This document shows, in pieces, positions 46,766 to 57,498 of a stretch of DNA of 64,000 nucleotides. The stretch covers positions 62,001 to 126,000 of the forward strand of contig JANBVO010000034.1 of assembly GCA_030052745.1 (NCBI GenBank), read 5' to 3'. Each line of letters begins with the position of its first letter. Position 1 is the first letter of the stretch. Origin of the DNA: Pleurostoma richardsiae. Taxonomy: Eukaryota > Ascomycota > Sordariomycetes > Calosphaeriales > Pleurostomataceae. The position numbers and the translations under genes were made by a program. The notes beneath the pieces are model-generated. The model did no database searches and was not told where the DNA came from. It was given only the letters and a program-made list of their open reading frames with translations.

Positions 46766-47738
46766 ATGGACGCCGTGAGCCTGGAAGACCGCAGAGACAA
46801 TCAAGTGACACAAGATCTGGATAAGAAAGAGAGAAAGAAATACCAGAATCGCATCGCACAACGCAACTATCGTAGGCTCCCCGCCGCTTGTTTCGGGCTA
46901 GCATTCTATTAATTCATGACTAACAAGGGCGTTCCATATAGGTGTGAATCAAAAGCGCCGGACACAAGCTCTCCAAGCTGTAGCTGTGGGCGCGGCTGAG
47001 ACTACAGTAGCAAACCTGCTACTTCAAGAGACCCCACCTCCACAGTCACAAGCGCTCCTCGAGCCCAATCAGCCATGCGACTCTCCTTGGACAAATTCCG
47101 CATCACCGTCCTCACTTTCCACGCTAGTATGGGATAGCTTCAAATGCTTGGGGGACAGCAGCCTCCTAGGCGATGGTTCATTCTGCATGGACGGCGGTAC
47201 ACCGCTCCATCTCGCAGCTCAGAACGGCAGTGAGACGATAACTCGTCTGTTGATCGACAACGGAGCAAATGTGAACAGCCAGGATACTAACTCTAGAGCC
47301 GTACTTCATCTCGCTGTTGAAAACAGGCGTGAACGTATCGTGGAGTTGTTGCTGGTCCGGTTGGCGGATCCGAATAAGACAGACATGATTAGTCGCACCC
47401 CGTTGTTTTTGGCCATGCAGTCGAAGAATGAGACAATTGTAGGGTTTCTGCTAAAGTCTTGCGCTGATGTGGATGTGATAGATATGATGGGCACCTCAGT
47501 ACTACATCTGGCAGTTGCTATCGAGTCCGAGACTCTGGTGGCTCTCCTGATTACACACGGAGCCAACACCAATGCACAGGATTCAGTCAATGCCCTCGAA
47601 GTTGTACCATGGTCTCTGTCGCGACGTGAAATGATATTTTCGAGCACTTTCCGATCTCGTATTACGTCTGGATGCTTTTTCCACGTTGTTTCCGCTGTCC
47701 TACGCAAGTGTTCCAACCGAGAAGCGCTGACTGGTTGA
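46766..47738 (+). CDS. Small bZIP-like protein with ankyrin repeats
   Basis: Exons 46766-46871 and 46942-47738 (70-bp intron, GTAGGC...TATAG) give 300 aa. Residues 20-45 form a fungal bZIP basic region (DKKERKKYQNRIAQRNYR, then VNQKRRTQALQA across the junction), with the N-x2-AQR-x-YR signature shared with AP-1-like factors, except that the N-x3-Q spacing reads NRIAQR. No clear leucine zipper follows. From about residue 125 there are three to four ankyrin repeats (GGTPLHLAAQNGSETITRLL, DTNSRAVLHLAVENRRERIV, SRTPLFLAMQSKNETIVGFL, GTSVLHLAVAIESETLVALL). This bZIP-ankyrin pairing is known in filamentous fungi as likely nuclear regulators. It lies next to the HeLo-NACHT gene on the same strand; any link is unproven. 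Confidence 0.85.
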
Positions 47739-48634
47739 ACGCCAGACTCCTACTCCCGGGATGTATTCCGGGATATACTGCTAGTATCTTTCCCGCCGTG
47801 CAAACGGTACACAATGTACATCTTGGGACTCGATGAGTCGTAATCCGTCTTAACTCATTGAGCCATTGAGCACCCCCTACTATGTTCCTATCGACCTCAA
47901 TGGTTGAAATAATTACTCGCGTATATCACCCTCATACCGCTGGCACATCCAAGTCAGAGACATATCCCCCCATACGCAACAAGTCTAGTCTTGCTCTTAA
48001 ATCTTTTTAAATTACCGTTCTCTTGTACCTAACTAAAATATACATAGATCAGAACTTTGTGGTAGCCTTAAGTTTGTCGTCTTTGGATATACGCGGGCCG
48101 CTTCGGCCTTTTCATCAAAAGGAGAAGAATATATTGGTGCTACTAAAATATCACCAGGCCGGCTGCATTCATATTTAACGTCTGTCACGAACTTCCCTGT
48201 TCAGTGCACGCGACATCATATACGTGGGATCCGAATATCGGGGATCACCGCCTTTTTCTGTCGATGAGCTGAACGACAGAGTACCTACGGTACTAGCTAT
48301 GTCGGCTTCAACCAATCCCAGATCAGCCAGCCAGTCCGCATTGCATATGCACTGCATATAAGCCTGCCCCCAACCACTAGTCACACGACGAGCACTGCCA
48401 CCATGCCCATTCACTGGCGCCCTAGGCAGACTCGAGGAGGCAGACTTGGAGGTCAAGGTGGGGTCTCGAAGAGGCTGTGTCACTCAAGGACACCGCTGTG
48501 GCACAAATTTTACCAGAACATCGCAAACACCTGTTCACCAAGCCAGCCCAGCGGCCCATCTGGATTGGATATTCAAGCCTAGAATAGGGCACAACTATCA
48601 TCTTGCTGCTTTACAGAGTAAGCTTGACGCATCC
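47739..48634. other. Intergenic, promoter of the HeLo-NACHT gene
   Basis: 896 bp between two plus-strand genes. It is A+T-rich in the middle (47900-48180). No gene is recognised. The last 190 bp are open in frame with the downstream gene but look like 5' UTR. Confidence 0.45.
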
Positions 48635-51601
48635 ATGGCCGAAGTTGTGGGTTTGGTCCTCGGCGTGGTGGCTCTGGCGGGGACGTTCAAGGACTGCGTG
48701 GACTTGTTTTCGTACATCTCGGCGTCACGGAACATTGGAAAGGAATACCGTCTCATGGTCACAAAACTAGACGTTGAGAAGATCCTTCTCTTACAATGGG
48801 CTGAACGAGTGCGTCTCCTCAAGGAGATGCCCGACCATCGGCTCAACGAACCAGACGCCCGCGACGCCGTCTCGCAAGTCCTCGCGAGCATACACCATCT
48901 TCTCAGTGACGCCAATGGCCTAAAGAGCCGCTATGGCCTCCGCGTCGCACCGGAAGATATGGAGGACATGCCAGGGATGGCAGCCCCGATCAGTGGACCC
49001 CGAATGTCGCGCTTTCTTGAAGACTTCCAGGCTCTCAGTATTCGCACGCGGAAGCCGACGAGGCAAATCCCGGTCCTTGAAAGAGCTCGATGGGCCATCC
49101 ACGACAAGGACAAATTCGACGATCTGATCACACAGCTTTCGTATTTCATATCTAAGCTGAATGAGCTATTGCCTGATAATGCAGGGGCGCTCGTGGTTAT
49201 GGCCGGTGAGGATATGAAGAAGCTGAATCTCGACAGACTGAAAATGGTCTTCGACGCCTCGACAGGACGAGAGGCCATCATGGCAAACTTCGCAATGAAA
49301 GCCATCGAGGAGAACTGCCAGACGCGCATCTTATCGCGTTTCTGGTACCGAGTCATGGACGATAGACGGTCCAGCGTCGCCCATGCGCACTCTAAGACAC
49401 TGCATTGGGCTCTCAAACCGCCGGCGGCAGATACGGAAAAGTGGGATGACCTCTCTGAATGGCTCAAGTCCGGATCCGACATATACTGGCTCTGTGGAAA
49501 GGCCGGCAGCGGCAAATCCACTTTGATGAAGTATCTGTACGAGCACCGAAATACTAGGGGGTTACTAAAGCGTTGGGCTGGAACGTTCCCCTTGACCATG
49601 GCAAACTTCTTCTTTTACGCCTTGGGCACCTACGAGCAGCGCTCTCAGGAAGGGCTATCCCGAGCACTTCTCTACCAGATCCTGCATTCCGAACCATCAC
49701 TTATTCCGAAGCTATTTCCAAACATGTGGAAGGAAGCATTAGAATCCGAAGAGGCCATTTTGAAGTTACCATCCGCGGGCGAGGTGAAAAGAGCTTACGA
49801 CGAGATCGGTGGTGGTCTCGGAATCCCCCGGCGATTCTGCTTTTTCATAGATGGGTTGGACGAGTACTCGGGAAACTATTTCGATGGAATTTCCTTTGTC
49901 AAGAGCCTTGTGAGGAATCCAGACATCAAGATCCTCTTGTCCAGCAGGCCAATCCCAGCCTGCGTCCAAGCCTTCTCCAGCAGTCCACAGCTGCAACTCC
50001 AAGATCTCACAAAGGAGGACATCACAGCTTACATCAACGATGTCATTGGTTCTCACTCATATATGAAACGACTTTCCTCACTAGAGCCCGACGAGTCAGA
50101 GCGCCTTGTTAGTGAGCTTCGGGATAAGGCGTCAGGGGTTTTTCTATGGGTGGTTCTAGCATGTCGCTCGCTCATCGAAGGGTTTGCCGCGTTTGACAGC
50201 ACCGCAGAACTACGAGAGCGCGTTGACGAACTCCCCCGTGAGCTTGAGGATCTGTTCCAGCATATGCTTGAGAAGATCGAGCCGCGGTACCAGGTGCAGG
50301 GGGCGAAGATGCTGCGTATCTGTTACCAGAATCAATACGCCAAAGCCCAACGGCTTTTCTCCATCGGCTTAGCTCTTGTCAACGACGCGGAGATGGACCC
50401 AAGCAAGCTATCGCTTCCCAACAACCTTTCAGCGACAGAGAAGCGCACTAAATGTGAAATGTTGGAAGGGCGCCTGAGAAGCCGATGTTGCGGGCTTCTG
50501 GAAGTAGTGAAGGGCAAGGGAGATCAGAGCCAGGATTACTGTCTCTGTAACGCCAGCAAATGGACCGACAAGCACGACGAACTGATAGACTCCACCGTCG
50601 GCTTCATGCACCGTACGGTCTATGACTTCCTGAGCCAACCCGGGGTGTGGGATCTACAGTGCCTCCAGCTAAACGACCCCGCGTTCAACTCGGACGTCTT
50701 GCTGTCATGCCTCTCCCTGCAGCTTCTATCACTCTCCACGACTGCCACACTCGGGGTGCGGATGGGCATCAACACCTGGATGAGGGAGACGCTCTTTCAT
50801 GCAGCTCGCGCCGAATCCTCGGCGTCCAAGGGCATCATCCCTGTCCTGTATAAACTGGAGCAACTTCTCCAGAAGCTATTCGACACCAATCCTTCCATGA
50901 TCCCATTCACCCAGCAGATATGGATGGCCTCTCCCAACCTTCTTCACAGGTCGTTTCCCTTCGCACTACACTTGGCGGTCGAGGCAGGAATAGTGACTTT
51001 TGTCCGATCGCAAGGCGAAAGCATTCTGGGTCGGCAGGGTACGAATTGTTATACTTTATTAATGCATGCCATTCGCCGACCGTATGTGACAGCCCTTGGA
51101 TCGCCACTGGGAATATCACGGGATATGATTCAGTATCTCCTCAAACTCGGCTGTGACCCGAACGACAAAACAATCGACGGGGCAACAAAGAATACGACTA
51201 CCTCATGGCAATGCTGGCTCGAAGAGATGCCCCGGCAGACACTAGAGCTGGGCGCCGACGTGACCGAATCTTTCATCCGGTCGGGAGCAGACCTTGGCGT
51301 TCTTGACTCGGAGTCGGAGCTGGCGTCGGATCTTGCATCACTGGTGAAGCAACGCTTCGTTGAATTTGTCGATGTCGGACAAATGCTGCCGGAGACGCAA
51401 TGGCGAGTACGCCGTAAGGGCCGCGAAATTCTCCGCCTGATCGAGCTTGGATCGTCGACTCAACCAGGTTCACCCCGTCGACGATGGAGCCTTGGGTCCT
51501 TGCAGTCCGAGCAGAAGGTCGGAACTAAGAGAGCAATTCAACCAAATTGTGAAAGGCCAGGAAAGAGGCCGAAAGTCATCGAAGTGATCGATTTAGATTG
51601 A
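48635..51601 (+). CDS. HeLo-NACHT NLR-like protein with C-terminal SUMO-interaction-like motif
   Basis: Single exon, 988 aa from the ATG at 48635; an in-frame extension of 63 codons upstream exists but lacks conservation character. Residues 1 to about 210 match the HeLo fold by sequence (MAEVVGLVLGVVALAGTFKD, YRLMVTKLDVEKILLLQWAE), known in the fungal HET-S protein as a membrane-disrupting cell-death effector. Residues about 275-600 are a NACHT NTPase: Walker A WLCGKAGSGKSTLMKYL (about 284-300), Walker B FCFFIDGLDEYSG (about 403), sensor-like ILLSSRPIPA, and DKASGVFLWVVLACRSLIEG. The C-terminal third has few clear ankyrin- or WD-like repeats, only weak ones (FALHLAVEAGIV, IQYLLKLGCDPN). It ends GKRPKVIEVIDLD, a basic patch plus a VIDLD core typical of SUMO-interaction motifs. 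Likely role: ligand-triggered programmed cell death or non-self recognition. Confidence 0.9.
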   Translation: MAEVVGLVLGVVALAGTFKDCVDLFSYISASRNIGKEYRLMVTKLDVEKILLLQWAERVRLLKEMPDHRLNEPDARDAVSQVLASIHHLLSDANGLKSRYGLRVAPEDMEDMPGMAAPISGPRMSRFLEDFQALSIRTRKPTRQIPVLERARWAIHDKDKFDDLITQLSYFISKLNELLPDNAGALVVMAGEDMKKLNLDRLKMVFDASTGREAIMANFAMKAIEENCQTRILSRFWYRVMDDRRSSVAHAHSKTLHWALKPPAADTEKWDDLSEWLKSGSDIYWLCGKAGSGKSTLMKYLYEHRNTRGLLKRWAGTFPLTMANFFFYALGTYEQRSQEGLSRALLYQILHSEPSLIPKLFPNMWKEALESEEAILKLPSAGEVKRAYDEIGGGLGIPRRFCFFIDGLDEYSGNYFDGISFVKSLVRNPDIKILLSSRPIPACVQAFSSSPQLQLQDLTKEDITAYINDVIGSHSYMKRLSSLEPDESERLVSELRDKASGVFLWVVLACRSLIEGFAAFDSTAELRERVDELPRELEDLFQHMLEKIEPRYQVQGAKMLRICYQNQYAKAQRLFSIGLALVNDAEMDPSKLSLPNNLSATEKRTKCEMLEGRLRSRCCGLLEVVKGKGDQSQDYCLCNASKWTDKHDELIDSTVGFMHRTVYDFLSQPGVWDLQCLQLNDPAFNSDVLLSCLSLQLLSLSTTATLGVRMGINTWMRETLFHAARAESSASKGIIPVLYKLEQLLQKLFDTNPSMIPFTQQIWMASPNLLHRSFPFALHLAVEAGIVTFVRSQGESILGRQGTNCYTLLMHAIRRPYVTALGSPLGISRDMIQYLLKLGCDPNDKTIDGATKNTTTSWQCWLEEMPRQTLELGADVTESFIRSGADLGVLDSESELASDLASLVKQRFVEFVDVGQMLPETQWRVRRKGREILRLIELGSSTQPGSPRRRWSLGSLQSEQKVGTKRAIQPNCERPGKRPKVIEVIDLD

Positions 51602-51635
51602 GATTCCGTCTTCTACGGACCCAGTCGAAGAGTTG

Positions 51636-51840
51636 TGTTGAAAAACCAGGCACACAAAGGCTCACCTAGAATCCTCTCTTTATCCCTCCTTCTAACCACT
51701 TCCAAAGCTGACTGGAACAGGCCCTGAAGGGGCCTGAATTCAGGCTTCAGGGAGAAGCTGGGGATATAAGTAGGGAGCTGGGATCCTGTAAAATAACACT
51801 ATCACTTAGTTCAGTAGACGAATTCATCGATCTCACAACA
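51636..51840. mobile_element. Solo LTR of an LTR retrotransposon, with 5-bp target duplication
   Basis: A 205-bp unit begins TGTTGAAAAACC and ends CTCACAACA, giving the TGTTG...CAACA inverted ends of retrotransposon LTRs. It is flanked on both sides by the same five bases, AGTTG (51631-51635 and 51841-51845). A TATA-like GATATAAG lies inside. No internal element sequence is attached, so it is a solo LTR left by recombination between the two ends. The superfamily (Copia or Gypsy) cannot be told from the LTR alone. Perfect target repeats suggest a fairly young insertion. It lies only 35 bp after the stop codon of the HeLo-NACHT gene, so it may be in its 3' UTR. Confidence 0.8.
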
Positions 51841-51845
51841 AGTTG

Positions 51846-52587
51846 ACGGTACGAAGTTGAAGAACCATTCTAGCAAAAATGCTATGAAGTACATAACCGT
51901 GACTATCTACGACGTCCTCTCACGGGACCTTGTACACCAAAGATAGGCTCTAAAGACGTTCGTGGTTATACTCTGAGAGAGCGTCCGGGATTAAAAACCC
52001 AACTGCTTCCACAATGAGAGTGAGGGGCTCGGGCCCGTACCACGGGGGATGTTGTGAGAGAGCCATTCGTACGTGAAATTGTGCATGGAATAGTGGAATA
52101 GTAGCCTGGAGTTTCTATTCTGCTACGAGGGACTGGTCCAGTAAGACCTTGACGGTAGAGTATATAAGGGAGTTCGAGTAGAAAGCTTCACAAAGCCAGT
52201 CGGGGAGGTTGTTGCTCATTAAGCCATTCCGAAGACCTCGTGGTAGAAGCAGCCGAACTCAAATACATCGCGAAAAGAAACAACTATATACCGAGGACAA
52301 AATAACGTGGCAGCAGGCGCTTAAACTTCCGCTTCACATGCTGAATATGGACAGAATTGATCGTGGAGTGAAATAACCAGTCTGAAGAGCTCACGTTTTA
52401 ACTGGGAGATATCGGCAGACCCGCCGACCGCATTAATCAAGGGTTCCTACTCCTGGTGTCGTCATGAATAATATTATCTTCTACATCTAGATACTTGAAA
52501 ATTCCAAAATATATACGAGGACTCGAAATCATTGTGTCAGCTGCACAGAAACGGCCCAATTTCTCAGTGTCCCCATTTTCTGGAAAG
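51846..52587. other. Intergenic after the solo LTR
   Basis: About 740 bp, A+T-richer, including the 3' UTR of the acyltransferase-like gene at its right end. Part could be further degraded repeat, but I find no boundaries. No gene is recognised. Confidence 0.4.
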
Positions 52588-53992
52588 TCACGGCAACTCA
52601 GGACGCTCTCGGCTTTCGTGACCGGGAGCTTTTGTAGTCTTCTTGGGGGCTCTCTCACCAGCCAGCTCGTACGTTTGGAATGTTCCCTGGCAAGGCGGGC
52701 CTTTGCAGACCGTCACAGTGCGCTGGCTGGTGTTGTACATGACACACGCCACCGTGGCGGAGGCGCCCCGGAAGGGGTAACCAGGCAGGTGGTCGATGAC
52801 TGCATCAATGGGTGAGGATGCAGGATGACAGCACAAGGCCTCTGGGTAGCTGAGATGGTCCGAGAAGGCCTCTGAGATTCTCTCGGTGGTCACCTGCCCA
52901 CTGAGGGCGTGCAACCGGATACCCTGCTCGAAGCGCTGCCGCCGGAACCAGCTGCTGCCGCCAGGATAGCGGTCACGGATGTCGGGCCGCGACTCAAAGC
53001 CGTTGTGCGTGAAATGGTTGGTGTGAATCAAGTAGTGATCGTCGATGCTGCCGTACACCTTGTAGATGCGGTCGGGCGTGACCTCGAGGCACATCCCAAA
53101 GCCGTCGGCTGTGGCAACCGTCAGGTTGTTAGACACGTGGCGGGGGAAGTTATGCGCCGCGGTCAGAGCCTCAGCGAGGTGGCTGCTCTCTAGGATCATG
53201 CGCCGGAGCATCGACAGGGGCAAGACGGGCTTGGCCTTGACCTGGCTACCAGGTTCAACGGGTACTGGGATATAGTCGTCCGTCGACATGAGCGAGTTGG
53301 CCGTGACAGCCATGCCGTACGAGTTCATACCCGAGCGGCCGAGCTGGCCGGCCTCGGTGATGAGGAACAGCGAGGGCTTGTTCTCAGACGGTTCCGGGTG
53401 GACCTCTAGGTAGATGATGCAATCGGAAAGCCACAACCGGGCTGCCATATCCCAGTTCTGCGTGTTGATAACGTCTCCGCTGGCGGTGGCCTCCTTCAGG
53501 AAGAAGGCGCTGGTACACTCATTCGCTGCGTCATCCTTGGCACCATTGGCGCCGTCTGCGGCGCCGTTGGTAGGTTTCTCACCGGCCTCGTCAAGTCTCG
53601 CGAGGTCGTAGCGCGCGTTCAGCAGCACGATATCCTCCAGAGTGACGCCAGCGCCATCGCTGATGCCGCGCATCTCCTCGAGACCACTGGGATAGTACTT
53701 TTTAAGGGCGGGGATGTACACCTCCCGGATGATCCGCTCCGTCAACTCCCTGCGTACAATATATATTAGACTGTCCGCGGCCGATCGGGACCACCATAGT
53801 TAGGGAGAGTATAAGTGCCGCAACTTACGCTGAGGCCAGCTTCCCTGGTCTTCTGTAGTACTCGACATTTGCGCGGACTTTGGTGCCAGCCTGCTGACCG
53901 TGGGATAGACCACGGTTGTAGGGTAGTCCTCGTACCACGACATGCTGGTAGGTGGGAGTGGGCGTGCCGTCTAGTGTACTCCGAGACGGCAT
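52588..53992 (-). CDS. Isopenicillin-N acyltransferase-like Ntn hydrolase (peptidase C45 family)
   Basis: Member of the self-processing N-terminal-nucleophile hydrolases related to fungal acyl-CoA:isopenicillin N acyltransferase, which make or break amide bonds. Exons 53992-53829 and 53749-52588 (79-bp intron, GTAAGT...CGCAG) give 441 aa. Exon 1 carries HVVVRGLPYNRGLSHGQQAG. The conserved ISDGAGVTLEDIVLLNARYDL precedes an Ala/Asn/Gly-rich loop and then ECTSAFFL, whose Cys would be the nucleophile freed by autocleavage before it. Downstream are NTQNWDMAARL, GRSGMNSYGMAVTANSL, NNLTVATADGFGMCLE and HTNHFTH. There is no PTS1 at the C-terminus (RPELP), unlike the penicillin enzyme, so a peroxisomal place is not indicated. 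The substrate is unknown. It is divergent from an anion transporter. Confidence 0.88.
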
Positions 53993-54677
53993 CTTAGCCG
54001 TTGGTGATCACAGTTATCAGTCAAGATAACAAACGAAGAGTCGTGGAGAGGTGGATCGGGAGATAGCGAGGAATCACCGGGCCTGCCATCATCTATATCA
54101 GCTATCAGAGACCCAAGTACGAGCGTCATGATGATCACTTCAATGTGGTCACTATCTCGCGAAGCCCCCTTGCTCAGCATTACTCGGCTGTGAATATTTC
54201 CTAATTGAGCCATGTTGGCGAGGCCGCAAGCTAAAGCTGCAGGAGTGCGTCGCCAACTTTACCCAATTGGGACATGTTGACGACGGGGCTAGTCTTGACC
54301 TATCTCGCGATGGGGTACGTTAGAAGGATTTGAAGGAGGTACCGCTTTATTCGTCTACTCTACAGATAGGAGGATGCCTCGGGGGAACCCTTTCTTTTCC
54401 GTAACCGTCAGACAGACGAGCCAGGTGACTCGCAGTGGAGAGGTTGTCGCGCCCCAGGAAGATAGCACCCGATAACCATGCCCTTCCGAGTCGGGTCAGT
54501 TTGACGAGCAAGATAAGCGCCTTTGGCATTGTTACCGTAGGTTCGTGGAATACATATGCGAGGCTCAAGCCTAAGGTTCTGCCCCCAAACCCTGACTCGT
54601 CTTGCACTGCCGGCCGACCTTCTTGCCATCCACCTCTGCTTTTTCCCCTTGTCGTCTTGGGGCTGCGTACCGCAAAT
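53993..54677. other. Shared divergent promoter: acyltransferase-like gene / MFS carrier
   Basis: 685 bp between the two start codons. It contains the near-repeat CAATTGAGCCATGTTGGCGA... / CAATTGGGACATGTTGACGA around 54202-54285, read on the plus strand, a possible paired regulatory element. No gene is recognised. Joint regulation is inference from the arrangement. Confidence 0.5.
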
Positions 54678-56848
54678 ATGACTGAACATGAGAAGAAGCA
54701 GTCCGGCCCGGATTCTGCCGAGGGCACGGTGACGACCGCGCCGCGGGATCCCGAGGTCGAGGAGGCTTACACGGCCGATATCAAAGGCGCCATTCAGAAC
54801 AACGACCACGATGATGCCGCGGACCTCTTTGCCGGAAGTGATGAAGTCTTCCAGTATACCGACAAAGAAGCCTCAATAGTGCGCTGGAAGCTGGACCTGA
54901 TCCTTCTTCCGATCGTATGCCGCCGATCCTGCTACTCTTCATGTTCTTGGATGAATTGATGTTGACAGAGCCTTCGCAACAGATGATGATCACCTACATT
55001 CTCTCCTTCATGGATAAAGTCGCCCTCTCTGAGGCTTCCATCTTCGGCATCATGGATGATGATGTAAGTCAGGCTCAACACAGCAGCATCTCTACACCTG
55101 GCTCTAGTGTCCGGCTGACATCGACGGATTCCTCGCAGCACCTCAAGGGCCAGGACTACAGCTGGTCCAGTTCCATCTTCTACTTCGGGTACATTGCCGC
55201 GCAGTATCCCTGCTCCATATTGATGCAAAAGCTCCCGCTAGGGCGATACTTTGGCGTAATGATCACGCTGTGGGGTGTAGTGACGACGTGTATGGCAGCC
55301 ACGACGTCCTTTGGGACACTGGCAACCTGTAGATTCTTCCTCGGGGCCTTTGAGACCTGCTACTCGCCTGTGTTGACTGTCTTGGTCGGTCAATATTGGA
55401 CTAGAAGAGAGCAACCGCTGCGTGCCGCCATCTGGTGGGCTGGTGGTGGCGTCGGCGGCTTCATTGCTGATTCTATCACCTATTCGGTCTCCGGCGATAC
55501 CTTCTCAAGTGATAGATATGCTACCTGGCAAGTATGTTGCGCTCCTTCAGCATGCAGCTTTGCCGAATCCTGACGGATGACTGACCGGCTGCATCTGCAT
55601 CACACAGGTTGTCTTTCTCATCTTCGGGCCTATCTGCATCGGTTGGGGTATCCTCGTCTTCTTCTGTGTCCCGAGCTCACCGATGACTGCCTGGTTCTTG
55701 TCGGAACGTGAGAGGAAGATCGCGGTCATGAGGGTAATTACGCTCTACTTTTGTACTAGAGTTCTATGCGACGGAAAACTGATATGGGACCGCAGGTCAT
55801 CAAAAACCACACTGGAATCGAAAACCGACGGTACAAGCTGTACCAGGTCAAGGAGGCTCTAATGGACATCCAGGCCTGGATGCTAACGGCGATTGCCTTC
55901 CTCCAGTGTATCCCTGGTGGTGGACTAACTGCGGTAAGTCATTCAACAACAACTACAGGATTATATCACCCTGGGGTGCTTGGTCGCTAATCTATCATGG
56001 CGCACCAGTTCGACAAAATCGTCGTTCGGGGTCTCGGCTACGACGACCGACAGACAGTGTTGATGGCATTCCCAGAGGATGCGGTGCACCTCATGTCTGT
56101 CATTGTCGCCGGCGTAATCTCCCAAACCGTTCCGAACTCGAGATGTGCAATGATGATCGTGACCAACATTATTGTGCTGGTTGGCTCGGTGCTGGTCGGA
56201 AGTATGCCCGCAATGTTCGCTTGTCTGCCTCTTATGAACGGGCCGGCTGACGCGGATCGATAGCATTGCCTGACTCGAAAGCTCACAGCCGCCTCGGCGC
56301 GTTCTATGGTAAGACTTCAGAATAAATAGGCGCTTGTATCTTCATGATCGGCCTCTGACACTCGAACAGTAATTTTCGTGAACACTGTTTCGTACGGCAT
56401 GTGCATGAGTCTCGTCGCGTCCAACGTTGGTGGCTTCACCAAGAAGGCGACCGTTGCGGTAAGCTGCCACGCTGTCGACAAGAGCCCGAGCGCAAGAGCT
56501 GACACCCTTCAAGGTCATGATGTTTATGGCGTATGGTGTTGGTCAGATCATCGCGCCTCACTTCTTCATCGCCAGCGAAGCGCCTCGATACGGGACGGGG
56601 TTTCGATCCTTCTACATTAGCGTCTCACTGATGATCGTGATCCAAATTATCCTGATGTTCGTTTCCCCACACTGGGCCCTCCATCGAGCCCGCTAACTAA
56701 CAGTCACAGTCTCTATCTCATGTACCAGAACCGGAAGAAAGAGCGGGCAGCGGCTAGCAACGAAGCTCACGCCGGACAGGACGCTCTGGCATATGACTTC
56801 TTGGATCTGACGGATAAGGAGCACGCGGGGTTCCGCTACTTGCTCTGA
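54678..56848 (+). CDS. MFS anion:cation symporter (Dal5/Tna1-like), ten exons
   Basis: Twelve-helix major facilitator carrier for organic anions such as allantoate, ureidosuccinate, nicotinate or dipeptides, at the plasma membrane. Exons: 54678-54914, 54983-55063, 55139-55531, 55608-55733, 55796-55933, 56009-56201, 56264-56308, 56370-56458, 56514-56656 and 56710-56848, total 1584 nt and 527 aa. All nine introns are 53-76 bp with GT...AG ends. Family features: MMITYILSFMDKVALSEASIFG, SSSIFYFGYIAAQYPCSILM, the loop GRYFGVMITLWGVVTT, CRFFLGAFETCYSPVLTVLV and YWTRREQPLRAAIWW. The late segment is VMMFMAYGVGQIIAPHFFIAS and a cytosolic tail ends GFRYLL. Its divergent partner and the nearby regulator suggest import of the substrate handled by the acyltransferase-like enzyme. 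Confidence 0.92.
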
Positions 56849-57498
56849 CTGACTTCGGCATGGCGACTTCACCACCTCATGGAAAAAGTTGAAATAGCGT
56901 GCTGTCGCTGGTATTGCTCTTTGTTCATGTACTGTACATCTCCCACTGTACCTCGAAATAAGAGCCAACGTGCCCATGTCGTAAAAGTATAGCTCAACGT
57001 CGCGGAGTGACTACTGCCAATTTACCCAGTCATGATTCCGGTTCTCTATGCTCCTCATCCATACACAAAGAGTCGAAATTCGCCTGCCTGCGTAAGAAGA
57101 TATACAAACTCACAGGCTAAGCTAAGCTATCTGAATGAAGCCATAGTATGTGGGTGGAGAGGCAGCAAGGCGCTCTGGGCCAACCTGGAACGGGGAAGCG
57201 CAGCCCTCTCAGCTTATCTCGGCGGCTGGGGTCAGCGGCCTGGACCATTGGAGATAAGGTGTGTTTAGTCCACTAATTAATAACCAAGGCCATCTTTCAC
57301 GGTCTCGCTCAGTACTTCGCCCCTGACCCACCGCTTATGCGGGGATAACTTAGCCTTATCATCAGAACAACCCCCGAGAACGCAAGTCACGTCAGGAACC
57401 TGATCTCTAACGACATCTGTTTGCACTCCCCCTCTGATGCGGTCTACACTACGCCTCGCTTTACTTCTGGGGTGACAGCCATCCGTAGAGAAGGCAAG
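56849..57498. other. Intergenic, promoter of the Zn2Cys6 regulator
   Basis: 650 bp between two plus-strand genes. The open frame from 57421 extends the regulator upstream without an ATG. No other feature is recognised. Confidence 0.45.

Noticed and set aside
48446-48634. 63-codon extension of the HeLo-NACHT protein
   Set aside because: HeLo proteins begin with a short MAE-type start, which is exactly what the ATG at 48635 gives. The extension has no conserved character.
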